Origin: an uncultured Eubacteriales bacterium
GTDB lineage: Bacteria; Bacillota; Clostridia; Oscillospirales; CAG-272
Direction: 5' to 3'
Assembly (NCBI GenBank): GCA_934417455.1
Contig: CAKRWK010000056.1
Coordinates: 1 to 7,011, forward strand
DNA length: 7,011 nt
This document shows positions 1 through 6,831 of this stretch, one piece after another. A program made the position numbers and the translations under genes. A model generated the notes under the pieces. It was not told the DNA's origin and searched no databases. It saw only the letters and a program-made list of their open reading frames with translations. Within the stretch, counting starts at the first letter, position 1. Every line of letters starts with the position of its first letter.

Positions 1-138
1 CACATGGAAGTCGGCCAGGAGGTCCTCGGCAAGTTTGAGGAGGCCTGCGCGGATTTCGGCTCGGCCGACAAACGTCCGGTCGTGGAAGGCCGTTTCATGT
101 CGATGAATCTGTCGCCTCTCAAACCGGCGAAGAAATAA
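1..138 (+). CDS. infC: Translation initiation factor IF-3, C-terminal end (partial)
   Basis: Only the last 45 codons are present; the gene enters from the left edge in frame 1 and ends with TAA at 136-138. IF3 binds the 30S subunit, keeps it apart from 50S and checks initiator-tRNA/start-codon pairing. The visible piece is the end of the C-terminal domain. It shows the family pattern H-x3-G-x3-L early on, and later a Pro followed by EGR-x-M-x-M-x-L-x-P and a basic tail ending PAKK. E. coli IF3 has the comparable ending EGRQMIMVLAPKKK. The position directly before rpmI and rplT is the classic infC-rpmI-rplT order, which makes the call secure despite the short fragment. In many Firmicutes an L20-sensing leader lies upstream of infC; that region is outside this window. 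Confidence 0.93.
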   Translation, partial: HMEVGQEVLGKFEEACADFGSADKRPVVEGRFMSMNLSPLKPAKK

Positions 139-158
139 TCCGTATTATATTGATCCGC

Positions 159-175
159 CGCACGGCACCCGTGCG
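159..175 (+). other. Small hairpin in the infC-rpmI intergenic region
   Basis: A perfect 7-bp stem pairs CGCACGG (159-165) with CCGTGCG (169-175) around a 3-base loop. No T run follows, so it is not a standard intrinsic terminator, and downstream rpmI/rplT are expected to be on the same transcript as infC. It may be an mRNA-stability or processing element. It could also be part of a translational control site, since in E. coli L20 represses rpmI through RNA structures in this interval. That role is only an analogy here. Confidence 0.4.
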
Positions 176-224
176 ATGAATTTCTATGATAAATGAAAAA
201 CACCGGGTTATCCGGAAAAAAGAA

Positions 225-230
225 AAGGAG
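225..230 (+). promoter_or_regulatory. Ribosome binding site setting the rpmI start
   Basis: AAGGAG lies 7 bases before the ATG at 238. It favours that start over the in-frame ATG at 193, which has no Shine-Dalgarno sequence and would add 15 residues not seen in the L35 family. Confidence 0.85.
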
Positions 231-237
231 TTATACC

Positions 238-432
238 ATGGGTAAAATCAAGACACACAGAGCCTCTGCAAAGAGATTTTCTCTCACCGGCAGCGGCAAG
301 ATAAAGATGAACCACAACAACCACCGTCACAACCTCGGCATTAAATCGTCCAAACGTAAAAGAGGCCTTCGCAAAGGCGCGATTCTGAGCGAGTGCTTCG
401 CCCCGACATACAGAACCCTTATTCAGAAGTAA
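238..432 (+). CDS. rpmI: 50S ribosomal protein L35
   Basis: A 64-residue, very basic protein of the usual L35 length. L35 is a small component of the large ribosomal subunit. The N-terminal signature [14 protein letters not shown], followed by TGSGKIK, is typical of the family (compare M-P-K-M-K-T-H-R-x-A-A-K-R-F). The middle has the expected Lys/Arg-rich stretch ([11 protein letters not shown], about residues 37-47). The start is fixed by an AAGGAG site 7 bases upstream and by the conserved N-terminus; the longer reading from 193 is rejected. The gene sits 99 bases after infC and 30 bases before rplT, and all three are expected to be co-transcribed and controlled by L20. No anomalies seen. 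Confidence 0.96.
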   Translation: MGKIKTHRASAKRFSLTGSGKIKMNHNNHRHNLGIKSSKRKRGLRKGAILSECFAPTYRTLIQK

Positions 433-462
433 TAAGGAACGTAACAACAGGAGGAAACCAAA

Positions 463-816
463 ATGGCAAGAGTTAAGGGCGCCGTTATGACGCGCAAAAG
501 AAGAAAGAGTGTTCTGAAAGCCGCGAAAGGCTACTGGGGTGCAAAGTCCAAACATTTCAGAATGGCGAAACAGGCCGTTATGAAGAGCGGCAACTACGCG
601 TTCGCCGGAAGAAAGATGAAGAAGAGAGACTTCCGTTCTCTTTGGATTGTCCGCATCTCCGCCGCTGCGAAAGCCAACGGAATGAATTATTCCACCTTGA
701 TGCACGGACTGAAAAAGGCCGGCATCGACCTCAACCGTAAAATGCTCGCCGAAATCGCCGTGGCCGACAAGGCCGCGTTCACTGCGATTTGCGAAAAAGC
801 CAAGGTTGCTCTGTAA
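463..816 (+). CDS. rplT: 50S ribosomal protein L20
   Basis: A 117-residue basic protein, close to the family norm. L20 binds 23S rRNA early in large-subunit assembly and in many bacteria is also the feedback repressor of its own operon. The sequence begins [15 protein letters not shown] and continues with the hallmark [12 protein letters not shown] (about residues 19-30). Next come [14 protein letters not shown] and the [17 protein letters not shown] segment (about 53-70). The C-terminal half has [18 protein letters not shown] followed by [10 protein letters not shown], the globular RNA-binding domain. AGGAGG at 449-454 lies 8 bases before the ATG. The gene is directly followed by a strong terminator, so it closes the infC operon. 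Confidence 0.97.
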   Translation: MARVKGAVMTRKRRKSVLKAAKGYWGAKSKHFRMAKQAVMKSGNYAFAGRKMKKRDFRSLWIVRISAAAKANGMNYSTLMHGLKKAGIDLNRKMLAEIAVADKAAFTAICEKAKVAL

Positions 817-831
817 TCAGGCACCTTTGTG

Positions 832-869
832 AAAAATCCGTTTTCCCCGCGCGGGAAGACGGATTTTTT
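832..869 (+). terminator. Intrinsic (Rho-independent) terminator of the infC-rpmI-rplT operon
   Basis: AAAAATCCGT (832-841) pairs perfectly with ACGGATTTTT (859-868). The stem continues inward through a G-U pair and TTCCC/GGGAA to a short CGCGC loop, giving about 16 stacked pairs. The descending arm runs into a T tract (864-869). The A tract on the other arm makes the element symmetrical, so it could in principle also stop antisense transcription. It starts 15 bases after the rplT stop codon. Confidence 0.92.
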
Positions 870-873
870 CAAA

Positions 874-944
874 TTCCGACGACGGTCGTCCGTCCGCAAA
901 AAAACGGTGTCTACATTCGTCGTTATCTGCGAAAAACGTCGGAA
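874..944 (+). other. Inverted repeat / possible structured leader ahead of the methyltransferase gene
   Basis: The 131-base gap between the terminator and the next gene contains no supported ORF. TTCCGACG (874-881) is the exact reverse complement of CGTCGGAA (937-944). Inside this repeat, GACGG (881-885) can pair with CCGTC (890-894) around a TCGT loop. No T run follows, so it is not a terminator. The gap should contain the promoter of the downstream unit. A TATGAT at 965-970 resembles a -10 box, but nothing like TTGACA lies at the right distance, so I do not call a promoter. No known riboswitch class is recognised. Confidence 0.3.
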
Positions 945-1000
945 AATGGTGCTTTTCAAAGCTTTATGATGGGAAAACGTGCGAAAAACAGGAGAAAAAT

Positions 1001-1834
1001 ATGAAAATCGCCGATGAAATTATCACAAGCCGGCAGAATCCCCTTATCAAACGGACGGCCTCACTTGCCGACGGAAAGGGGCGCTGCACCGAATCCGCCT
1101 TTATTGCGGAAGGGGAAAAACTGACGCTGGAAGCGGCCGCCGCCGGCCTTCCTGTGACGCATGTGTTCGTGGCCGAGAGCCGAAAGGCCGATGTTTTTCC
1201 TTCGCTCCTTGCGGCTTTTTCCGGCGAAAAGTACGCCGATACGATGCTTATCACCGTCTCGGACGGGGTATATGAAAAAATTTCCACGGAAAGTTCACCT
1301 CGCGGCGTGAGTTGCGTTATAAAATATCTTGACTTTTTTTCCGTGATGGATATAATAGATAAGGAAGACTTTTTCCGCCTCGCGGGAGAACGCGTGCTCG
1401 CGCTGTCTTCCGTGCGTGACCCAGGTAACCTCGGTTCGGTTATCCGAAGCGCCGTGGCGTTCGGCGTTGACCGTCTGATTCTCTCCGGTGACTGCGCGGA
1501 TATTTACAGTCCGAAAGTCGTCCGCAGCGCGATGGGCAGTCTTTTCCGCGTGCGTATCACGATGGTGCGTGATATGGCATCCTTCGTATCGGCGGCGTCG
1601 GCCGTCGGCCGTCGGGTGCTGGCGGCCGAACTCCGTCCCGGTGCGCTGGCACTGACGGATGCCGCACTGACAAAAGACGATATCATCCTGATCGGCAATG
1701 AAGGGCATGGCATTGACCCCGCGCTTTCCGCGCTTTGCAGTGGCAGCGTGTATATCCCTATTTCCGCAAAAACCGAATCGCTGAATGCGTCGGTGGCGGC
1801 CGCTGTTTTTATGTTTGTGCAGGGGCAGATGTGA
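1001..1834 (+). CDS. TrmH/SpoU-family RNA 2'-O-methyltransferase
   Basis: A 277-residue S-adenosylmethionine-dependent enzyme of the knotted SPOUT class that methylates ribose 2'-OH groups in rRNA or tRNA. Residues about 5-110 resemble the substrate-binding domain of this family, with I-x-SRQNPLIK near the start and F-I-x-EGEK at 34-40. The catalytic domain shows the three family motifs. Motif 1 is SVRDPGNLGSVIRSAVAFG (137-155), with Asn143 and Arg149. Motif 2 is IILIGNEGHGID (228-239), with Glu234. Motif 3 is IPISAKTESLNASVAAAV (252-269), with Ser260 and Asn262. Motif 1 usually includes the active Arg. AGGAG at 990-994 is 6 bases before the ATG. The gene follows the terminator of the L20 operon, so it needs its own promoter and may be the first gene of the dprA-topA-trmFO-plsX unit. 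RlmB-type 23S rRNA activity is possible, as is a role like the Bacillus ysgA product, which is also encoded near rplT; the exact target cannot be read from sequence. Confidence 0.92.
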   Translation: MKIADEIITSRQNPLIKRTASLADGKGRCTESAFIAEGEKLTLEAAAAGLPVTHVFVAESRKADVFPSLLAAFSGEKYADTMLITVSDGVYEKISTESSPRGVSCVIKYLDFFSVMDIIDKEDFFRLAGERVLALSSVRDPGNLGSVIRSAVAFGVDRLILSGDCADIYSPKVVRSAMGSLFRVRITMVRDMASFVSAASAVGRRVLAAELRPGALALTDAALTKDDIILIGNEGHGIDPALSALCSGSVYIPISAKTESLNASVAAAVFMFVQGQM

Positions 1835-1896
1835 CAAACGGTACATTCGCCCTGTTTTTCGTTTTCAAAAAAACGCGACCGGCATTTTTTCGTCAG

Positions 1897-1902
1897 AGGA
1901 GG
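1897..1902 (+). promoter_or_regulatory. Ribosome binding site indicating a TTG start for dprA
   Basis: AGGAGG lies 8 bases before the in-frame TTG at 1911. The next in-frame ATG (1923) is 20 bases away, too far for this site. The in-frame ATG at 1785 lies inside the preceding gene and would add 42 residues unlike DprA. Confidence 0.75.
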
Positions 1903-1910
1903 CGACGACC

Positions 1911-3146
1911 TTGGATAATCCGATGATATACTGGCTGTGGCTCTCCCTCAGTCTTCCGCCCGCCTCGCCGGCCTGCGGAAAACTTCTGCGTCGCTTTTCG
2001 GACGCCGAGCGGATTTTCTTTGCCGACGACGGGGAAATCCGTCGTATCGCCGACGTGACCGCGCGTGAGACGGAAGTTCTTTTTCGCCGTGACCTGACGG
2101 ATGCCGCCCGTGTGCTCGATTTCTGCGAGCGGCGCGGCGTCGGTATCCTTACCTATGCGGACCCTCGCTTTCCCGAAGCGTTGCGTGGCGTTCCCGACCC
2201 GCCCGTTCTCCTCTATTACAGAGGATGCCTGCCCGATTTTTCCGCGTCGTTCTGCGTGAGTACCGTTGGTACGCGCCGTATGACCGACTACGGGCAGAGA
2301 AGTGCCTTTCATATCAGCCTTGACCTTGCCCGCGCCGGCGCGACGATTGTCTCCGGCATGGCCGCCGGCATCGACGGCGTCGCTCTTGCGGCGGCACTGT
2401 CCGTCGGCCGTCCGACCGTGGCTGTTCTCGGTTCGGGTATCGACATCTGCTATCCGTCCGAACATCTGACGCTGGCGCGGGAGATTGTGAAAACGGGATG
2501 TATTTTTTCCGAATACCCGCCCGGCACACCGGCTCTGCCTTATAATTTTCCGCGGCGTAACCGCCTCATCAGCGGACTTTCGGCCGTCACGCTGGTCGTG
2601 GAAGGCCGGGAGGGAAGCGGCGCGCTGATTACCGCAAGACAGGCGACGTTGCAAGGTCGCACGGTCTATGCCGTGCCCGGCAGCATTGACTCGGAAACCA
2701 GCGGTGCCGCCAATCTTCTTCTCAAAAACGGCGCCCGCGCCTGTACGTCGGCCGATGACATCATCCGCGATTTTGAATTTGTATATACCGGGATTCTGAA
2801 TCCCTATCTTCTCTCGGAGCCCGTATCGGTGCGCATGGAGGACGCTCTCTGCGCTGTCGGCGTCCGCTCTGCCGCACAGCCGAAGATACGTCGGCAGAAA
2901 GAAACAAAGCCGACTCCGAAACCGAAACCCGCGGCGCCGGCGCCGCGCGCGACTGACATTTTCATGACGGAAAAGGAAACGGCCGTTTTTTGTCGCATTC
3001 CGCCGGATGGTGACTGCGATACGGAATCCCTTGTCGGCGACGGCCTCGGCGTGCGGGACGTGATGCGCACGCTTCTGTCTCTCGAAATCAAAGGCGCCGT
3101 CGAACTTCTTCCCGGCGAACGCGTCCGTCGGAAGACCGAACCTTGA
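1911..3146 (+). CDS. dprA: DNA-processing protein DprA (Smf)
   Basis: A 411-residue cytoplasmic protein when read from TTG at 1911. DprA binds incoming single-stranded DNA and loads RecA during natural transformation; it is also widespread in bacteria not known to be competent. An N-terminal helical region (about 1-75) precedes a Rossmann-like core (about 76-285). The core has Y-x-DPRFPEAL (82-91), VGTRRMTDYG (119-128), IVSGMAAGID (146-155), VAVLGSGIDICYP (170-182), FPRRNRLISGLS (213-224) and GSGALITA (235-242). A Lys/Pro/Ala-rich linker (about 322-347) leads to a C-terminal segment (about 350-407) resembling the winged-helix domain of many DprA proteins. The His usual in GID-x2-AH is Leu159 here. 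A strong AGGAGG supports the TTG start. It lies 76 bases after the methyltransferase gene and 46 bases before topA; dprA-topA-trmFO is a common Firmicute order. The family call is secure, the exact start less so. Confidence 0.95.
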   Translation: MDNPMIYWLWLSLSLPPASPACGKLLRRFSDAERIFFADDGEIRRIADVTARETEVLFRRDLTDAARVLDFCERRGVGILTYADPRFPEALRGVPDPPVLLYYRGCLPDFSASFCVSTVGTRRMTDYGQRSAFHISLDLARAGATIVSGMAAGIDGVALAAALSVGRPTVAVLGSGIDICYPSEHLTLAREIVKTGCIFSEYPPGTPALPYNFPRRNRLISGLSAVTLVVEGREGSGALITARQATLQGRTVYAVPGSIDSETSGAANLLLKNGARACTSADDIIRDFEFVYTGILNPYLLSEPVSVRMEDALCAVGVRSAAQPKIRRQKETKPTPKPKPAAPAPRATDIFMTEKETAVFCRIPPDGDCDTESLVGDGLGVRDVMRTLLSLEIKGAVELLPGERVRRKTEP

Positions 3147-3159
3147 AACTAAGAAAGGT

Positions 3160-3175
3160 GTGGGACACCTCCCAC
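3160..3175 (+). promoter_or_regulatory. Hairpin between the SD-like sequence and the topA start codon
   Basis: GTGGGA (3160-3165) pairs perfectly with TCCCAC (3170-3175) around a CACC loop; a T-G pair (3159/3176) could extend it. It begins one base after AAGAAAGG (3151-3158), the only SD-like stretch between dprA and topA. It ends 17 bases before the topA ATG at 3193. No T run follows, so it is not a terminator. It could shape translation initiation of topA; that role is inferred. Confidence 0.45.
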
Positions 3176-3192
3176 GTATCCGAAATAAATAC

Positions 3193-5460
3193 ATGGCAAA
3201 TTTAATTATTCTCGAATCTCCTTCCAAAGCCACTACCGTGAAGGGCTATCTCGGCTCCGGTTACCGCGTCATTGCCTGTCAGGGACATATCCGCGATTTG
3301 CCGAAAAGTACGCTCGGCGTGGATGTGGAGCACGGATTTGCCCCCCATTACATCAATATCCGCGGCAAAGGGGACATCATCAAAGAACTCAAAAAAGAAG
3401 CCAAAGCTGCTACCAAAGTTCTGCTCGCAACGGACCCTGACCGCGAGGGAGAGGCCATTGCGTGGCACATTGCGGGCGAACTCGGCATCCCGGCCGACAC
3501 CGCCTGTCGTATCACCTTCAACGAGGTGACGAAAACGGCCGTCAAAGAGGCCATCAAACACCCCCGTCCCATCAATATGGACCTTGTCAATTCCCAGCAG
3601 GCGCGCCGTATCCTCGACCGCCTTGTGGGCTTCAAACTCAGCCCCCTTCTTTGGAAAAACATCAAGAGCGGACTTTCCGGCGGTCGCGTGCAGTCGGCGG
3701 CCACCCGCCTGATTGCCGACAGGGAGGAAGAAATCCGTGCGTTTGTCCCGAAAGAGTACTGGACGGTGGATGCCACTCTCGAAACTTCGGACGGCGACGC
3801 ACTGGACGTTCGCTTCTTCGGCGATAAAAACGGAAAAATCCGCATCGAGGACGCCGCCCTGGCCGAAAAAATCACCGCGGCTGTCCGTGAGGGCACATTT
3901 GTGGCCACATCCGTCCGTCATGCCGAGCGTCAGCGCATGCCGGCGCCGCCGTTCACGACCTCAACGCTTCAGCAGGAAGCCTCGAAAAAACTTGGATTTC
4001 AGACCCAACGCATCATGAAAGTGGCACAGGAACTGTACGAAGGCGTCAATCTCGGCGCCGAATTCGGCGGTGTGCAGGGCCTTATCACCTACATGCGTAC
4101 CGACTCGAAACGTATCTCCGAATCGGCCAGAGACGCCGCACGCGCTTATATTGCCGAATCCTACGGGGAAGAGTGCGTTCCGAAACTCCCCCGCGTTTAC
4201 AAAAGCGCGGCCGGCGCGCAGGACGCGCACGAGGCCATCCGTCCGTCCGATGTCCGTATCGCGCCGCAGGCCGTGCGCCGCGCGCTTTCTCCCGACCAGT
4301 ATCGCCTCTACAAACTTATCTGGGAGCGTTTTGTCGCCAGCCAGATGTCCGCCGCCGTGCTTGACACGGTGGCCATGGAATTTACTTCGGGCGGGTATGT
4401 GTTCCGCGCCGGCGGTTATACGGTAAAGTTTCGCGGCTATATGTCCATCTACGACAATACGGAGGAGGAAGAGGGGACCGACAGCGAGAAAAAGTACACC
4501 CGCATTCCCGACGTGAAAGAAGGAGCATCCCTTCCGCAGAAAGAAGTGCGTGCCGAAAAGCATCTGACAGAGGCACCGCCGCATTACACCGAAGCCTCCC
4601 TTGTCAAATTCTTTGAGGAGAACGGCATCGGCCGTCCTTCCACCTATGCGCAGATTATTTCCATCATTCTTTCCCGCAATTATGTAAAAAGAGACGGAAA
4701 AGTCCTTGTCGCCACGCCGCTCGGCGAAATCACAACGGCTTTCATGAGAGAGAATTTTCCCGAAATCATCGACTATGAATTTACGGCGTCCATGGAGGAT
4801 AAACTCGATTCCATCGAAAACCGGGACAATACCATCGAAGGCGTTCTTTCCGACTTCTATGGCGGTTTCGAGCGGGAACTCGAAGCGGCAGAGAATAAAC
4901 CGGCGGAAGTTTCCGTCGCACTTTCTGTAGAGGAAAGCGATGTCATCTGCGAGTGCTGCGGCAGTCGCATGGTGTATAAAAACGGTCGTTACGGCCGCTT
5001 CCTTGCCTGCCCGAACTATCCGACCTGCCGCAACACGAAAGCCGTCGATAAAGACGGCCGCCCTGTGGAAAAAGAAGAGGCCAAACCGGAACCCGCCGGC
5101 TTTCGCTGCGAGGTTTGCGGCGGCGAAATGCACGTCCGTCACGGTAAATTCGGCACCTTTTATGCCTGTGAGAACTATCCGACCTGCACCTTCACCAAGC
5201 AGAAAATCGCCCATCTCGGCGTGCCCTGTCCGAAATGCGGTGCGGACACCGTCGCAAGACAGGGACGGAGCAAAGTGCTCTTTTACAGTTGCGAGAGATA
5301 CCCCGCGTGCGATTTTTCCTCGTGGGATATGCCGCTTGCCGAAAAATGCCCCGACTGCGGCGCACCGCTCTGGTACCGAAAGAGCCGACGTGCCGTCATC
5401 TGCAAAACCAAAGGGTGCTCTTACAAAAGGGATGAAGAGATTCCGACGCCGGAGCTCTGA
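3193..5460 (+). CDS. topA: DNA topoisomerase I (type IA)
   Basis: A 755-residue enzyme that relaxes negatively supercoiled DNA through a transient 5'-phosphotyrosine break of one strand, balancing gyrase. The TOPRIM domain is at the N-terminus: LIILESPSKA with Glu8, and the metal-binding DPDREGE with Asp81, Asp83 and Glu85. Then come QQARRILDRLVGF (135-147) and SGGRVQSAATRLI (162-174). The active-site segment GLITYMRTDS carries the expected catalytic Tyr300, and DAHEAIRP (344-351) and ENGIGRPSTYA (476-486) follow. The tail has four Cys4 modules: C586/C589/C606/C612, C639/C642/C659/C665, C679/C682/C700/C706 and C719/C722/C737/C742. The first three carry the NYPTC-like signature; the fourth does not. 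ATG at 3193 is chosen because MANLIILESPSKA matches the family N-terminus; a GTG at 3160 would add 11 unrelated residues. No SD lies close to the ATG; see the hairpin at 3160-3175. trmFO follows after 24 bases. Confidence 0.97.
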   Translation: MANLIILESPSKATTVKGYLGSGYRVIACQGHIRDLPKSTLGVDVEHGFAPHYINIRGKGDIIKELKKEAKAATKVLLATDPDREGEAIAWHIAGELGIPADTACRITFNEVTKTAVKEAIKHPRPINMDLVNSQQARRILDRLVGFKLSPLLWKNIKSGLSGGRVQSAATRLIADREEEIRAFVPKEYWTVDATLETSDGDALDVRFFGDKNGKIRIEDAALAEKITAAVREGTFVATSVRHAERQRMPAPPFTTSTLQQEASKKLGFQTQRIMKVAQELYEGVNLGAEFGGVQGLITYMRTDSKRISESARDAARAYIAESYGEECVPKLPRVYKSAAGAQDAHEAIRPSDVRIAPQAVRRALSPDQYRLYKLIWERFVASQMSAAVLDTVAMEFTSGGYVFRAGGYTVKFRGYMSIYDNTEEEEGTDSEKKYTRIPDVKEGASLPQKEVRAEKHLTEAPPHYTEASLVKFFEENGIGRPSTYAQIISIILSRNYVKRDGKVLVATPLGEITTAFMRENFPEIIDYEFTASMEDKLDSIENRDNTIEGVLSDFYGGFERELEAAENKPAEVSVALSVEESDVICECCGSRMVYKNGRYGRFLACPNYPTCRNTKAVDKDGRPVEKEEAKPEPAGFRCEVCGGEMHVRHGKFGTFYACENYPTCTFTKQKIAHLGVPCPKCGADTVARQGRSKVLFYSCERYPACDFSSWDMPLAEKCPDCGAPLWYRKSRRAVICKTKGCSYKRDEEIPTPEL

Positions 5461-5484
5461 CCCCGCCCGCCAAAGGATGTTTAC

Positions 5485-6831
5485 ATGACCGATATTCCGA
5501 ACATCCGCGTCATCGGCGCCGGCCTTGCCGGCACCGAAGCCGCGGCACAGGCCGCCCGCCTCGGCGTGCACGTAGACCTGTACGAAATGAAACCACATAA
5601 GTATTCACCCGCGCATCATAGTCAGAATTTTGCCGAACTTGTGTGCTCAAACTCCCTGCGCTCGAACCAGACGTCCAACGCCGTCGGCCTTCTGAAAGAA
5701 GAACTCCGCCGCCTCGGTTCCATCGTCATGGAAGCGGCGTACGCCACCGAGGTGCCTGCCGGCAGCGCTTTGGCCGTCAACCGTACGGATTTTTCCGCGT
5801 ATATCACGGAAAAAATGAGAAACAATCCCCATAACACCGTGCATGAAGGGGAAGTGACGGATATTCCCAATGACGGTATTACCGTCATTGCCACAGGCCC
5901 CCTGACGTCGGAACCCATGGCCGCGGCCATATCCGCCTTTACGGGCGGCGGGGAACTTCACTTTTTCGACGCCGCCGCCCCCATTGTGGACTTTTCCTCC
6001 GTTAATACGGACACCGCGTTTTTCGCTTCCCGCTACGGTAAAGGCGACCCCGAAGACTATCTCAACTGTCCCATGACCAAGGAACAGTACGACGCGTTTT
6101 ACGATGCGCTCCTGCATGCCGAATGCGCACCGCTCAAAGCCTTCGACAGGGAACTGCAGGAAGACCTGACTGTTTTTGAAGGGTGTATGCCCGTCGAGGT
6201 CATGGCAAAGCGCGGGTACGATACGCTCCGTTACGGCCCTATGAAACCCGTCGGCCTTCCCGACCCGAAAACGGGAAAGGAAGCCTATGCCACCGTGCAA
6301 CTCCGCCGTGAAAACCGCGCCGGCACCATGTATAACATCGTCGGATTTCAGACGCATCTGACCTTCGGCGAACAGAAACGCGTGTTTTCCATGATTCCCG
6401 GCCTTGAAAATGCCGATTTTCTCCGGTATGGCGTCATGCACCGCAATACTTATCTGAACTCTCCCGGAAAATTGACGCCCGCTTACGCCGCCGTCACCCG
6501 TCCGACACTCTTTTTTGCCGGTCAGATGACCGGGGTGGAAGGATATGTGGAGTCGGCCTCGTCCGGCTTTGTCGCCGGTACCAACGCTGCCTGTCTCGCG
6601 CTCGGCCGCGCCCCTGTTCTGTTTTCTCCGGAGACGGAAATCGGCGCTTTGGCACATTACGTCAGCGAGGGCGGCATTTCCTCCGATTTTCAGCCCATGA
6701 ATGCCAATTTCGGCATTGTGGCGCCTCTCCAAAACAAAATGAAAGGGGGCAAAAAGGTTCGTAACGAAGCCTATGCCGCGCGTTCTCTTGCCCGCATCGA
6801 CGATTTCGTCCGTACCTTTTACATTCTATGA
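5485..6831 (+). CDS. trmFO: Methylenetetrahydrofolate-tRNA-(uracil-5-)-methyltransferase TrmFO
   Basis: A 448-residue flavoprotein that makes 5-methyluridine at position 54 in the T-loop of tRNAs. It uses methylenetetrahydrofolate as carbon donor and reduced FAD, unlike the SAM-dependent TrmA of E. coli. The N-terminus has the FAD-binding VIGAGLAGTEAA (9-20) ending in an acidic/Tyr segment (LYEMKP). ELVCSNSLRSNQ (51-62) holds Cys54 and FEGCMPVEVMAKRG (231-244) holds Cys234; these match the two conserved cysteines of the family. Further hallmarks are VGFQTHLTFGEQKRVF (286-301), FFAGQMTGVEGYVES (343-357) and FQPMNANFGI (402-411). Length is close to the roughly 435 residues usual in Firmicutes. 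AAAGGA at 5472-5477 lies 7 bases before the ATG. The stop codon overlaps the plsX start as ATGA, implying one transcript and translational coupling. Confidence 0.97.
   Translation: MTDIPNIRVIGAGLAGTEAAAQAARLGVHVDLYEMKPHKYSPAHHSQNFAELVCSNSLRSNQTSNAVGLLKEELRRLGSIVMEAAYATEVPAGSALAVNRTDFSAYITEKMRNNPHNTVHEGEVTDIPNDGITVIATGPLTSEPMAAAISAFTGGGELHFFDAAAPIVDFSSVNTDTAFFASRYGKGDPEDYLNCPMTKEQYDAFYDALLHAECAPLKAFDRELQEDLTVFEGCMPVEVMAKRGYDTLRYGPMKPVGLPDPKTGKEAYATVQLRRENRAGTMYNIVGFQTHLTFGEQKRVFSMIPGLENADFLRYGVMHRNTYLNSPGKLTPAYAAVTRPTLFFAGQMTGVEGYVESASSGFVAGTNAACLALGRAPVLFSPETEIGALAHYVSEGGISSDFQPMNANFGIVAPLQNKMKGGKKVRNEAYAARSLARIDDFVRTFYIL

Noticed and set aside
193..237. Extended start for L35 at the ATG at 193
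   Set aside because: No SD lies before it, the extra 15 residues are not part of the L35 family, and the ATG at 238 has an ideal SD.
942..970. Promoter with TATGAT (965-970) as the -10 box
   Set aside because: The -10 hexamer is reasonable, but no -35-like sequence lies 16-18 bases upstream, so it is too weak to list as a feature.
789..1004. Small open frame running from the end of rplT across the terminator
   Set aside because: It overlaps rplT and the terminator stem, has no SD site and no recognisable product.
1859..1874. CGTTTT/AAAACG inverted repeat in the gap before dprA, as a possible terminator
   Set aside because: The stem is short and mostly A-T, with no T tract directly after it; it is unlikely to stop transcription.
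1893..3233. Long open frame (446 codons) on the minus strand opposite dprA
   Set aside because: It is antisense to a clear DprA gene, is rich in Arg/Gly/Ala/His without recognisable domains, and spans the dprA-topA gap.
3961..5598. Long open frame (545 codons) on the minus strand opposite topA and the start of trmFO
   Set aside because: The + strand encodes complete topoisomerase I with all its motifs. The minus frame is a by-product of codon bias in G+C-rich DNA, resembles no known protein and runs across a gene boundary.
5647..6732. Open frame of 361 codons on the minus strand opposite trmFO
   Set aside because: It is a shadow of trmFO with low-complexity, basic composition and no recognisable motif.
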